A stretch of 14,495 bases of DNA from Elusimicrobiota bacterium (GTDB lineage Bacteria; Elusimicrobiota; Elusimicrobia; FEN-1173): assembly GCA_016207625.1 (NCBI GenBank), contig JACQPF010000258.1, positions 1-14,495 of the forward strand. Direction: 5' to 3'. Position numbers and translations under genes: made by a program. Shown here piece by piece: positions 1 through 6,127 of this stretch. Under the pieces are notes generated by a model. The model saw only the letters and a program-made list of their open reading frames with translations, did not search any database and had not been told where the DNA came from. Position 1 is the stretch's first letter. Every line of letters starts with the position of its first letter.

Positions 1-1
1 A

Positions 2-646
2 TTATATTCCACGTTCCGGACCCTGACGGAACCGTTGTCGTTCTTCTTCATTTTGGCGGGGCTTCTGTTTTGGGACAAAGAGAAGAGGGGGTCCGCCGGC
101 GTCTGTTTTTCCCTGAGCCTTTTGGCCCGGGAAACGTTTTTCGTGGTTCCTCTTGCCGTTTTCGGATGGGATGTCCTGACCAGGAAAAAAACCGCGTGGC
201 GTTCGGTGTACGGCCTGGCCGGAATTTTCCTCCCGTTCCTCTTATGGCTGATGTATGTGAAAGCTCGCCTTCCGCCGGAAACCAGCGTGATGAAAAACGC
301 GCTGGAGGCCACTTTCACGGGCGCGGGCCGGATCAATTGGCCGTTTTTCGGTATTTGTCTGGAAAGCTTCTACGGGCTGGGCCGGATGACTTCGCGCACG
401 GATTTGCTCCGCACGTTGAGCTTGTCCGCGGCGGCGATCGTCCTGATCCTCATGAACTTCGCATGGCTCCTCAGGCGGCCGGGGTTCTGGAGCGCGCTGG
501 GTTTCGCACTTGCGTTTTTCACATCCGTCGTCGGCGGGAACATCTGGGACTACCACGCCTCTTCCGCCCGGGTGATGATCCCGCTGTTTTTCTTTACCCA
601 CGCGCTCCTGGCGGAGGAGTTGTCGGCCCCTCTCCCGTCCGACTAA
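2..646 (+). CDS. GT-C type membrane glycosyltransferase-like protein, 3' part (5' end outside window)
   Basis: This reading frame is open at the left edge, so only the C-terminal 214 residues are present. They are very hydrophobic, with several transmembrane stretches: LSFFFILAGLLFW, a segment around VVPLAVFGW, YGLAGIFLPFLLWLMYV, a segment around AAAIVLILMNFAWLL, and a final FALAFFTSVV. The pattern TEPLSFFFILAG followed by a charged loop and then LSLLARETFF is typical of PMT/ArnT-like GT-C enzymes, which transfer sugars from polyprenyl-phosphate donors on the outer face of the membrane. The catalytic N-terminal loops of that family are outside the window, so the activity is inferred. A TTG at 35 is only an internal codon. 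The last residues (AEELSAPLPSD) lie in the left box of repeat copy A. The gene converges with the minus-strand operon and overlaps its last gene by 53 nt. Confidence 0.6.
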   Translation, partial: LYSTFRTLTEPLSFFFILAGLLFWDKEKRGSAGVCFSLSLLARETFFVVPLAVFGWDVLTRKKTAWRSVYGLAGIFLPFLLWLMYVKARLPPETSVMKNALEATFTGAGRINWPFFGICLESFYGLGRMTSRTDLLRTLSLSAAAIVLILMNFAWLLRRPGFWSALGFALAFFTSVVGGNIWDYHASSARVMIPLFFFTHALLAEELSAPLPSD

Positions 647-980
647 CCGGGACGATGCCTTGCGGCATCGAGGGCCGCCGACTGTCCTCGGAGCTCTGCG
701 GAGAGGGCGGAGGAGCTGGCGGCTCGTCCCCCTTCCGGAACCGCATCACCTGAACCGCCACGCCCGTAAAGAACAAGACGTTCACCACGCTGAAGACTTT
801 GAACACAGGATCCGCCGAGGCCAATCCCGAGGGAAGCATCAGGAAAAGGCAAGACAACACGCCGAACGTCCAGGAGAGGCTGATGTCCTTGGAGGACCGT
901 CGCTTTTGAATCTTGATGATGAGCGGAATATTGAAGAACGGCAAACCGATCGCCGCGATCATTCCCACCGTTTCGATCAT
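594..980 (-). CDS. SemiSWEET-like (MtN3/PQ-loop) small membrane protein with aberrant C-terminal tail
   Basis: The predicted protein has 128 residues. Residues 1-84 have the size and layout of a bacterial SemiSWEET half-transporter: three hydrophobic helices (about 5-23, 36-53, 58-78) with the basic loop IKIQKRRSSKDISLSW, which closely matches the KSxxDIS loop of that family. SemiSWEETs dimerise to carry sugars. The usual Pro-Gln pair of the first helix is not seen; FNIP occupies that region, so the substrate is uncertain. The start at 980 is chosen because its ATG overlaps the mltG stop as ATGA, an AGGAG lies 9 nt upstream (plus-strand 990-994), and the family begins here. A longer frame up to 1241 is only an open antisense to mltG. 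Residues from about 87 on are Pro/Ser-rich. Those at 90-103 are the translated core of repeat copy A, and the frame stops only after running 53 nt into the opposing gene. Confidence 0.7.
   Translation of the reverse strand: MIETVGMIAAIGLPFFNIPLIIKIQKRRSSKDISLSWTFGVLSCLFLMLPSGLASADPVFKVFSVVNVLFFTGVAVQVMRFRKGDEPPAPPPSPQSSEDSRRPSMPQGIVPVSRTGEGPTTPPPGARG
611..713 (+). repeat. Dispersed palindromic repeat, copy A
   Basis: A 42-nt block at 672-713 is identical to 9648-9689. A left box at 611-630 matches 9626-9645 at 18 of 20 positions. The two boxes are 41 nt apart here but 2 nt apart in copy B. The core contains imperfect dyads (CCGC 675-678 with GCGG 707-710, CCTC 686-689 with GAGG 703-706). The insert between the boxes carries a separate perfect hairpin at 653-670. 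The left box is translated as the end of the plus-strand GT-C gene and the core as the tail of the minus-strand SemiSWEET-like gene. The repeat identity is seen directly; its nature (mobile or REP-like element) is inferred. Confidence 0.8.
653..670. other. Perfect 7-bp hairpin in the convergent gene end
   Basis: The bases CGATGCC (653-659), loop TTGC, and GGCATCG (664-670) form a perfect 7-bp stem 7 nt after the stop codon of the plus-strand gene and inside the tail of the minus-strand gene. No T-run follows on either strand, so a classic intrinsic terminator is not supported. It could protect mRNA 3' ends, assist termination of the convergent units, or be part of repeat copy A. Confidence 0.45.
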
Positions 981-2011
981 GGGGCCACGCTCCTGTTTTG
1001 CCGGCGCCTGCGGTTCCTTTCCCGCACCTGCCGGAGGTGCTCCTCGTAACTGGCCGAAAACTGGTGGCCTCCTTGTTCGTCCGCCACGAAATAAAGGTGT
1101 TCCGACCGGGCGGGCGAAAACGCGGCAAACCGGGCCGCGCGGCCCGGGCTGCAAATAGGCCCCGGCGGCAAACCCCGGCGGCGATAGGTGTTGTAGGGGC
1201 TCTGCACGTCGAGGTCCCTGTAAAAAAGTCGGTCCTTCCAATAGCCCAGGCTGAACTGCACCGTGGGGTCTGATTCCAAGAGCATGCGCTTTTTCAGCCG
1301 GTTGTGGTAGACGGCGGAAATCAGCGCCCTTTCGTCCTCGCGGCGCGCCTCTCGTTCCACGAGCGACGCCAACGTGACGATTTCCAGCGCGGTCCAGAAT
1401 TTCCCGTCGGGCAGGCGAAGCCTGTCCTCATGGACGGAAACCGTCGATGGGACCACCTCGCTCACCCGCCCGCCGGCCTGGGCTTCCGCCTCCAGCTCCT
1501 TCCAAACCACGAGGAACCTCGCCGTCATGGCTTCCACGACCTGTCCGGCGGTGGTGTTCTCGTCGAAATAGTAGGTCTCCGGGTACAGGAACCCTTCCGC
1601 AGATCCCGTCGACACGGCGGCGGCGAAGTCCGCGGCTTTGCACACCCCCTCTTTCTCCAGCGCGTCCGCGATCTGCCAGGAGGCGAAGCCTTCCGGCACG
1701 GTGACGCGCACCCGGCGCGTCCGCCCGTTCACGAGGTCCGCCAAAATCCGCGAAGCGGGCTTCCCCGGCGCAATCAAATAGGTGCCGCTTTGCAGGCGGC
1801 CCGAGGCCCCGCTCAAATGCACGAGGAAGAGGAACCATGGACGGGACCGGATCAGCCCCGACCGCTCGAGCTCCCGAGCCACCCGGGACGCCGAAGCCCC
1901 CGCCGGCACGCGCAGGAGCTCTTCATGGGAGGTCTTCGGCGGCGAATTCAACCATCCTCCGGCCAGGACGAGAGAGATCAAAACAACGGGAATCGCGGCG
2001 CGGGGTCTCAT
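977..2011 (-). CDS. mltG: Endolytic murein transglycosylase MltG
   Basis: MltG cleaves nascent glycan strands in the inner membrane and sets glycan chain length. The 344-residue protein has one N-terminal membrane segment (about residues 6-20, IPVVLISLVLAGGWL), then a LysM-like region (VPAGASASRVARELERSGLI), then the YceG catalytic domain. Family hallmarks are GFLYPETYYF (about 140-149), LASLVEREA with the catalytic-site glutamates (about 213-221), YHNRLKKRMLLESDPTVQFSLG, and SPYNTYRRRGLPPGPICSPG near 270-290. The ATG at 2011 is chosen because it overlaps the ruvX stop as ATGA and directly precedes the membrane helix. An in-frame ATG at 2059 would overlap ruvX by 52 nt. No Shine-Dalgarno is visible, consistent with translational coupling. 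Its stop in turn overlaps the next start. The pairing of ruvX with mltG is a familiar bacterial arrangement. Confidence 0.95.
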   Translation of the reverse strand: MRPRAAIPVVLISLVLAGGWLNSPPKTSHEELLRVPAGASASRVARELERSGLIRSRPWFLFLVHLSGASGRLQSGTYLIAPGKPASRILADLVNGRTRRVRVTVPEGFASWQIADALEKEGVCKAADFAAAVSTGSAEGFLYPETYYFDENTTAGQVVEAMTARFLVVWKELEAEAQAGGRVSEVVPSTVSVHEDRLRLPDGKFWTALEIVTLASLVEREARREDERALISAVYHNRLKKRMLLESDPTVQFSLGYWKDRLFYRDLDVQSPYNTYRRRGLPPGPICSPGRAARFAAFSPARSEHLYFVADEQGGHQFSASYEEHLRQVRERNRRRRQNRSVAP

Positions 2012-2433
2012 TGGGGAGGGCGTTTCTTTGAATCCAAATAACTTTGAAGAATCAGACATGCGGCGATCTGGTCTTTCACTTCTTTCTTCTTGGACCGGGA
2101 AAGACGTTTCCCTTCAGACAACAGGCGCTCCGCCTCCCACGTGGTGAGCCGCTCGTCCCACAAGACGACGGGCCGCCCGGACGCGGCGCGAAGCTGATCG
2201 GCCAACCGGCGCACCAGGGCCGCGGACTCCCCCTCCGTCCCGTCCATGTTCACGGGAAGACCCAGCACGATCTCCTCCGCGCGCCGCTCCACCGAGAGGC
2301 GCACCAACTCCCGGATGAGATCTTCGGCCGAGGCGGCTCTCAAAGACTCCACGGGATGGGCCAAGAGACCCATCTCATCCGACACCGCCACCCCGGTGCG
2401 CACGCGCCCCCAATCCACTCCAAGAACAATCAT
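2008..2433 (-). CDS. ruvX: RuvX/YqgF RNase H-fold putative Holliday junction resolvase / pre-16S rRNA nuclease
   Basis: The 141-residue protein has the full family length and all YqgF signatures: GVDWGRVRTGVAVSD at the N terminus with the first acidic residue D7, EIVLGLPVNMDGTEG at 54-68, the DERLTT motif at 93-98, and KDQIAACLILQSYL near the end carrying the last acidic residue D121. These acidic residues bind metal in the RNase H fold. Family members are implicated in 16S rRNA 5'-end maturation and are proposed Holliday-junction resolvases. The ATG at 2433 starts exactly at the conserved first strand. It lies 17 nt after the deacetylase stop without an obvious Shine-Dalgarno. The stop overlaps the mltG start as ATGA. 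Confidence 0.95.
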   Translation of the reverse strand: MIVLGVDWGRVRTGVAVSDEMGLLAHPVESLRAASAEDLIRELVRLSVERRAEEIVLGLPVNMDGTEGESAALVRRLADQLRAASGRPVVLWDERLTTWEAERLLSEGKRLSRSKKKEVKDQIAACLILQSYLDSKKRPPQ

Positions 2434-2450
2434 AAGATTTGCTCAACAGG

Positions 2451-3251
2451 TCAAAGGTTTACTGTTTTCTTGACGCTCGGTTTGTTCGCCGGTCCCGCGG
2501 CCAGGGCGTCCCCGTTCCCCGGGAAATACCAGGCGGAACGGACGACGGGATTGATCTTCTCCTCCAGCATTTCTGAAACCGTCAGGAACTGAAATCCTTT
2601 GGCGCGGAGGTCGCTGATCACCCTGGGCAGGACCGCCAGAGTGGCCTCCACCCCGGAATGGAAAAGCACCACGCCGCCGTCCCGGGCGGTCGCCATCACA
2701 CGTTCGTAAATGGTTTCCGGCGTGATGGCCGGAACATGGTCCTGGGGAAAAACCGTCCAGAGGATCATTTGATACCCGCTTCGGTTCGCCGTGTCGAGAG
2801 TGGACGCTTTGTATTGGCCGCCCGGCGGCCGGAAGAACCGCTGGCGCCTTTGAGTCACGCTCTCGATCACCCCGCGGGTTTCATCCAGTTCCCGCACGAC
2901 GTCCGTGGGGTGCAGAAGGGCCAGGTTGGGGTGGTTGTAGGTGTGGTTGGCCAGCTCGTGACCGCGCCGGTCCATGGCTTTCAACAGGTCCGGATAGCGC
3001 GCGGCCTGCTTGCCCACCACGAAAAACGTGGCCGCGACCTGGTGCTCTTCCAGCACGCGCAAGATCCGGCCCGTGAACTCCGGGTGCGGCCCGTCGTCGA
3101 ACGTGAGGGCGATTCGGTTCGGGTAGGGAGGCCGCGTCGGGAAAAAATCGCTGTCGCGGGAAAAGAGAGCCACGCTCCCCAGAAGGATCCCGAAAAGGAT
3201 CAGCCCCAGGGCCTGGTAGCGCCGCACGATGAGGACGGGAGCGAAAGTCAT
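2451..3251 (-). CDS. Membrane-anchored NodB-type polysaccharide deacetylase (CE4)
   Basis: The 266-residue protein has an N-terminal membrane anchor (about 12-30) and then a NodB homology domain facing outside. Visible CE4 motifs are TFDDGP (50-55, with the catalytic-base and metal aspartates D52 and D53), HTYNH (103-107, the two metal histidines), and FRPPGG (140-145). Motif 4 is ILWTVFPQDH at 163-172, in place of the usual W-D-x-D-x-x-D-W. Motif 5 is LFHSG at 196-200, keeping H198 where an HD pair is normal. The likely role is N-deacetylation of peptidoglycan or another amino-sugar polymer, fitting its place beside mltG, but the substrate cannot be read from the sequence. A Pro/Lys-containing tail of about 35 residues follows the domain. 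Its ATG directly abuts the thpR stop (TGA then ATG), so it is probably translationally coupled. Confidence 0.9.
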   Translation of the reverse strand: MTFAPVLIVRRYQALGLILFGILLGSVALFSRDSDFFPTRPPYPNRIALTFDDGPHPEFTGRILRVLEEHQVAATFFVVGKQAARYPDLLKAMDRRGHELANHTYNHPNLALLHPTDVVRELDETRGVIESVTQRRQRFFRPPGGQYKASTLDTANRSGYQMILWTVFPQDHVPAITPETIYERVMATARDGGVVLFHSGVEATLAVLPRVISDLRAKGFQFLTVSEMLEEKINPVVRSAWYFPGNGDALAAGPANKPSVKKTVNL

Positions 3252-3836
3252 TCAGGTGTTGGTTTTCTTCAAAAGGTAGCCTTGCACAACGGTGTAGACG
3301 GGGCCGTCAGGCTTCAAGTCGCTTCGCATGAGGGACACCTGGTCTGCCTGAAAAGCGCCGAATTGTTTTTGCTCCCATTCCGCCGTCAAAAGAGGGCCGT
3401 TCGTTCGAGGCGGGGATTTGAACCGGCCGAGAGTCAAGTGGGCCTCAAAAGATCTCGCCTCTCGAGGGAATCCGATGAGTTCCAACGCGCCCTCCACGCG
3501 CTCGGCCAGACGCGTCAAAGCGTCCCGGCCTTCCCGCACGCCCGCCCAAAGGACACGAGGCGATTTGCCCGACGGGAAAACGCCGAGCCCGGCCATCTCC
3601 ACCGGAAAAGACGCCGTCGTTTTCAACGCCTGGGCCAAGGCTTCTTGGATCCGCCCGGCCTGCTCGTCCGGCGTCTCCCCTAAAAATTTCAACGTCAAAT
3701 GAAAATGACCGGGGCTCACCCAGCGCACGCCGGGAACGCGCGATTCCATCCGGCGCCGCACTTCCAGCAGGGCCTCGCGAAGCGAATCCGGCAAAATGAC
3801 AGCGACAAAAAGCCTCATCGTCTCCGATGTAAACAT
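3252..3836 (-). CDS. thpR: RNA 2',3'-cyclic phosphodiesterase (2'-5' RNA ligase family)
   Basis: This 2H phosphoesterase family protein hydrolyses 2',3'-cyclic phosphate ends of RNA and can ligate tRNA halves through 2'-5' linkages. Both catalytic HxTx motifs are present: HLTL at 46-49 in GHFHLTLKFLG and HLTL at 133-136 in EAHLTLGRFK. The conserved N-terminal strand MRLFVAVILP and the VFPSGKSPRVLWAGV segment also fit. The start at 3836 (194 residues) is preferred because GGAGGG lies 9 nt upstream. The second ATG at 3818 would begin exactly at MRLFVAV and has only a GGAG 3 nt away, so a 188-residue form remains possible. It is the first gene of the minus-strand run and is divergent from the histidine kinase. 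Confidence 0.9.
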   Translation of the reverse strand: MFTSETMRLFVAVILPDSLREALLEVRRRMESRVPGVRWVSPGHFHLTLKFLGETPDEQAGRIQEALAQALKTTASFPVEMAGLGVFPSGKSPRVLWAGVREGRDALTRLAERVEGALELIGFPREARSFEAHLTLGRFKSPPRTNGPLLTAEWEQKQFGAFQADQVSLMRSDLKPDGPVYTVVQGYLLKKTNT

Positions 3837-3845
3837 AGCATAGGT

Positions 3846-3851
3846 CCCTCC
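3846..3851 (-). promoter_or_regulatory. Strong Shine-Dalgarno for thpR
   Basis: On the minus strand GGAGGG lies 9 nt before the ATG at 3836. This good match and spacing decides in favour of that start over the internal ATG at 3818. Confidence 0.6.
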
Positions 3852-3865
3852 AAAACGCAACGTCA

Positions 3866-3894
3866 TTGACTTCCCTGTCGTTATGCCTTAAACT
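3866..3894 (+). promoter_or_regulatory. Sigma-70-like promoter of the histidine kinase operon
   Basis: TTGACT (3866-3871) and TAAACT (3889-3894) are separated by exactly 17 nt, matching the -35 (5 of 6) and -10 (4 of 6) consensus. The expected transcription start is near 3901, only about 4 nt before the ATG at 3905. No Shine-Dalgarno precedes that ATG, which agrees with a nearly leaderless mRNA. The element lies in the short divergent gap beyond thpR. It is a prediction from sequence only. Confidence 0.55.
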
Positions 3895-3904
3895 ACAAAA
3901 GCCA

Positions 3905-6127
3905 ATGAAAAAGCAATTCCGGTTCGGCATTTTTCCCAAGGCCGCTCTCCTGATTGTCGGGCTCGCCACCATCCCCATGGCGGTGGTCGGCCTGCAGATC
4001 CTCCGGCTGAACAAGGGGAGCCTGCAGTACGAAGTGCTGCGCTACCACTCGCACATGGCCCAAACCATCGCGGATAAGCTGAACAGCCATCTGGCCGACT
4101 TGGACGAGGAACTTCGCTTCGTGGTGACTTCCCTGAAGTCGGAAGAGCTTTCCTGGCCCGAAAAACAATCCATCCTCCAGGCGAAGGTGGATTCCCATCA
4201 GCATTTCGCTCAGATCGCCATCGTCACACAAGACGGGAACGAGTTCATCAAAGTTTACAACCCCGTCCGGGAAGCCGCCTTGGCCGCTTTCCCCACTCTC
4301 CTTTCCCACGCGGAAGATCCCTTGTTCAAGCAATTCCTCGGGTCGCAGGAGCGCGTCCTCGAAATCCTGCCCGACGCCGAGGATCCCCGGCTGCGGCTCT
4401 ATTACCCCTTTGAAACGCCCACCGGCCGCCACGCGATTTTCATCAACACGTCCTTGGACAACTTCTGGAAGGAAATCAAGGGCACGAAGATCGGACGGTC
4501 CGGCTATTGTTTCCTGGTGGACAAGGACGGCTTCATCCTGGCACATCCGGACCGCGCCAAGACGGAAGCCAAGACGCCCGCGCGGTCCATGCCCATCGTG
4601 CTCTCGGCCTTGGCCGGGAACAACGGAGCTTCTGAATTCCTCGTCGACGCCACGCCGTCGGTGGGCGCGGCGGCGCCCATCCACCGCATGGGCGGCGCCG
4701 TGGTGACGGTGCAACCCCGCGCGGAAGCGTTTGACGCGGCGCGCAAAGGCCAAAAGACCGCCCTCCTCTGGCTGGCCTTATCGGCGTTCATCGCGGCCGT
4801 GATCGCGTACGTGTTCGCCCGCCGGCTGGCCCGGCCGATCCTCGCCCTCATCTCCGCCGCGCACGAGGTGAACCTGGAAGAGGCCCGATTCCCCGAGCCC
4901 GTGACCGTCCAAACGCGGGACGAGCTGGGCGAGTTGAGCGAAACGTTCAACCTCATGACGCAGCGGCTGGAATCCTACACGGCGCTGCAGGTGGAACGGC
5001 TCATGGCGGAAAAAACGAAGACCGAGTCCATCGTTTTCTCCATCAACGACGGGCTGATCATGACGGACCACCAGGGCATCATCGAGTTCATCAACAACCG
5101 CGCGCGCCAGATCCTGGACATCTCGGTGGACCACAATTCGCTCTTGAAAAAACCGCTTTTGGATTTCCTCCCTCACACGGAGGTGATGGACGTCCTGTGG
5201 GACATCATCCATCACTCCGAAGAGGAATCCGTGCGTGAGGTGGACATGTCCGCCACGGGCTTCCGGCGGGTGTTCAAGGTTTACAGCAACCTCGTGCGCT
5301 CGACGAACCGCGGCGAGGACATCGGCATCGTCATCATCTTCCACGACGTCACGCTGGAGAAAGAGATCGAGCAGATGAAGGAGGACTTCCTGCATTCGAT
5401 CACGCACGACCTGCGCAACCCCATGTCCTCCATCCGGGGGTTCCTCAAGTTCATCCTCGACGGCATGGGCGGCCCCATCACCGACCAGCAACGCAAAATG
5501 CTGGAGACCATGGACCGCGCCAGCCTGCGCCTCCTGGGGATGATCAACGACATTTTGGACACCGCGAAAGCGGAATCGGGCAAGATGGAGTTGAACCTGG
5601 CCGACACGGACCTGAAAGAAGTGGCCCGGCATGTGCTGGAACTTCTCCAGTCCCAGGCCTTGAAAAAGAAAATCCAGCTCGTGGTGGACGCGCCGGCGGG
5701 CCTCCCCGTGATCCAGGCCGACCCGTTGTTGATGGAAAGGCTCTTCACGAACCTCACCGGGAACGCCATCAAGTTCACCCCGGAGTCCGGACGGATCACC
5801 GTCGAGCTCAGGGACGGCCCGGACCGGATCTCCGGCGCCGTGGTGGACACGGGAGAAGGCATCCCGGCCGAGTTCTTGGACAAGATCTTCGACAAGTTTC
5901 AGCAAGTGACCGGCCAGCGCAAAGGCGGCACGGGCCTGGGCCTCACCATTTGCAAATACATCGTGGAGGGACATAAAGGGGAAATCGGCGTGGAATCCGA
6001 GATGGGGAAAGGCTCCCGCTTCCATTTCTGGGTCAGCAAAGGCCTCACCCCCACTCCCGCGGGAGGCGCCACGAACGGCCATGCGGCGGACTCGCCGGCG
6101 ACGGCCGAAAACCAAAAGGCGGTCTGA
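3905..6127 (+). CDS. Transmembrane sensor histidine kinase (extracytoplasmic Cache-like sensor, HAMP, PAS, HisKA, HATPase)
   Basis: The 740-residue inner-membrane kinase has TM1 (about 10-31), a long extracytoplasmic region (about 35-280) resembling a double Cache sensor (GRSGYCFLVDKDGFILAHPD is a typical Cache strand pattern), TM2 (about 284-305), HAMP (about 305-360), a short coiled coil, PAS (about 373-475), HisKA with phosphoacceptor H501 in SITHDLRNP, and a HATPase domain with N box NLTGNAIKFTP (from about 615), G1 VVDTGEGIP, F box IFDKFQQV and G2 GTGLGL. All catalytic boxes look intact. The last 25 or so residues are a low-complexity Ala/Thr/Pro tail. The ATG at 3905 is preferred over a TTG at 3866 because the latter coincides with the -35 box. 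No response regulator is encoded in the window, so its partner is unknown. The stop overlaps the next start as TGATG, indicating coupling to the LysM-FecR protein. Confidence 0.92.
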   Translation: MKKQFRFGIFPKAALLIVGLATIPMAVVGLQILRLNKGSLQYEVLRYHSHMAQTIADKLNSHLADLDEELRFVVTSLKSEELSWPEKQSILQAKVDSHQHFAQIAIVTQDGNEFIKVYNPVREAALAAFPTLLSHAEDPLFKQFLGSQERVLEILPDAEDPRLRLYYPFETPTGRHAIFINTSLDNFWKEIKGTKIGRSGYCFLVDKDGFILAHPDRAKTEAKTPARSMPIVLSALAGNNGASEFLVDATPSVGAAAPIHRMGGAVVTVQPRAEAFDAARKGQKTALLWLALSAFIAAVIAYVFARRLARPILALISAAHEVNLEEARFPEPVTVQTRDELGELSETFNLMTQRLESYTALQVERLMAEKTKTESIVFSINDGLIMTDHQGIIEFINNRARQILDISVDHNSLLKKPLLDFLPHTEVMDVLWDIIHHSEEESVREVDMSATGFRRVFKVYSNLVRSTNRGEDIGIVIIFHDVTLEKEIEQMKEDFLHSITHDLRNPMSSIRGFLKFILDGMGGPITDQQRKMLETMDRASLRLLGMINDILDTAKAESGKMELNLADTDLKEVARHVLELLQSQALKKKIQLVVDAPAGLPVIQADPLLMERLFTNLTGNAIKFTPESGRITVELRDGPDRISGAVVDTGEGIPAEFLDKIFDKFQQVTGQRKGGTGLGLTICKYIVEGHKGEIGVESEMGKGSRFHFWVSKGLTPTPAGGATNGHAADSPATAENQKAV

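Noticed and set aside
653..670. Intrinsic terminator between the convergent units
   Set aside because: The stem is perfect but short, and no T-run follows on either strand, so I list it only as a hairpin.
981..1241. N-terminal extension of the SemiSWEET-like protein by 87 residues
   Set aside because: It lies over the end of mltG in another frame with a Pro/Gly/Arg-rich composition. The ATG at 980 has an ATGA overlap and an AGGAG site.
2012..2059. Upstream ATG for mltG
   Set aside because: It would add 16 residues ahead of the membrane helix inside ruvX and has no ribosome binding site. The ATGA-coupled start at 2011 is more plausible.
4778..6115. 445-residue open frame on the minus strand
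   Set aside because: It is opposite the histidine kinase, whose motifs occupy the whole stretch. The composition is His/Val/Asp-rich as expected for the complement of that gene.
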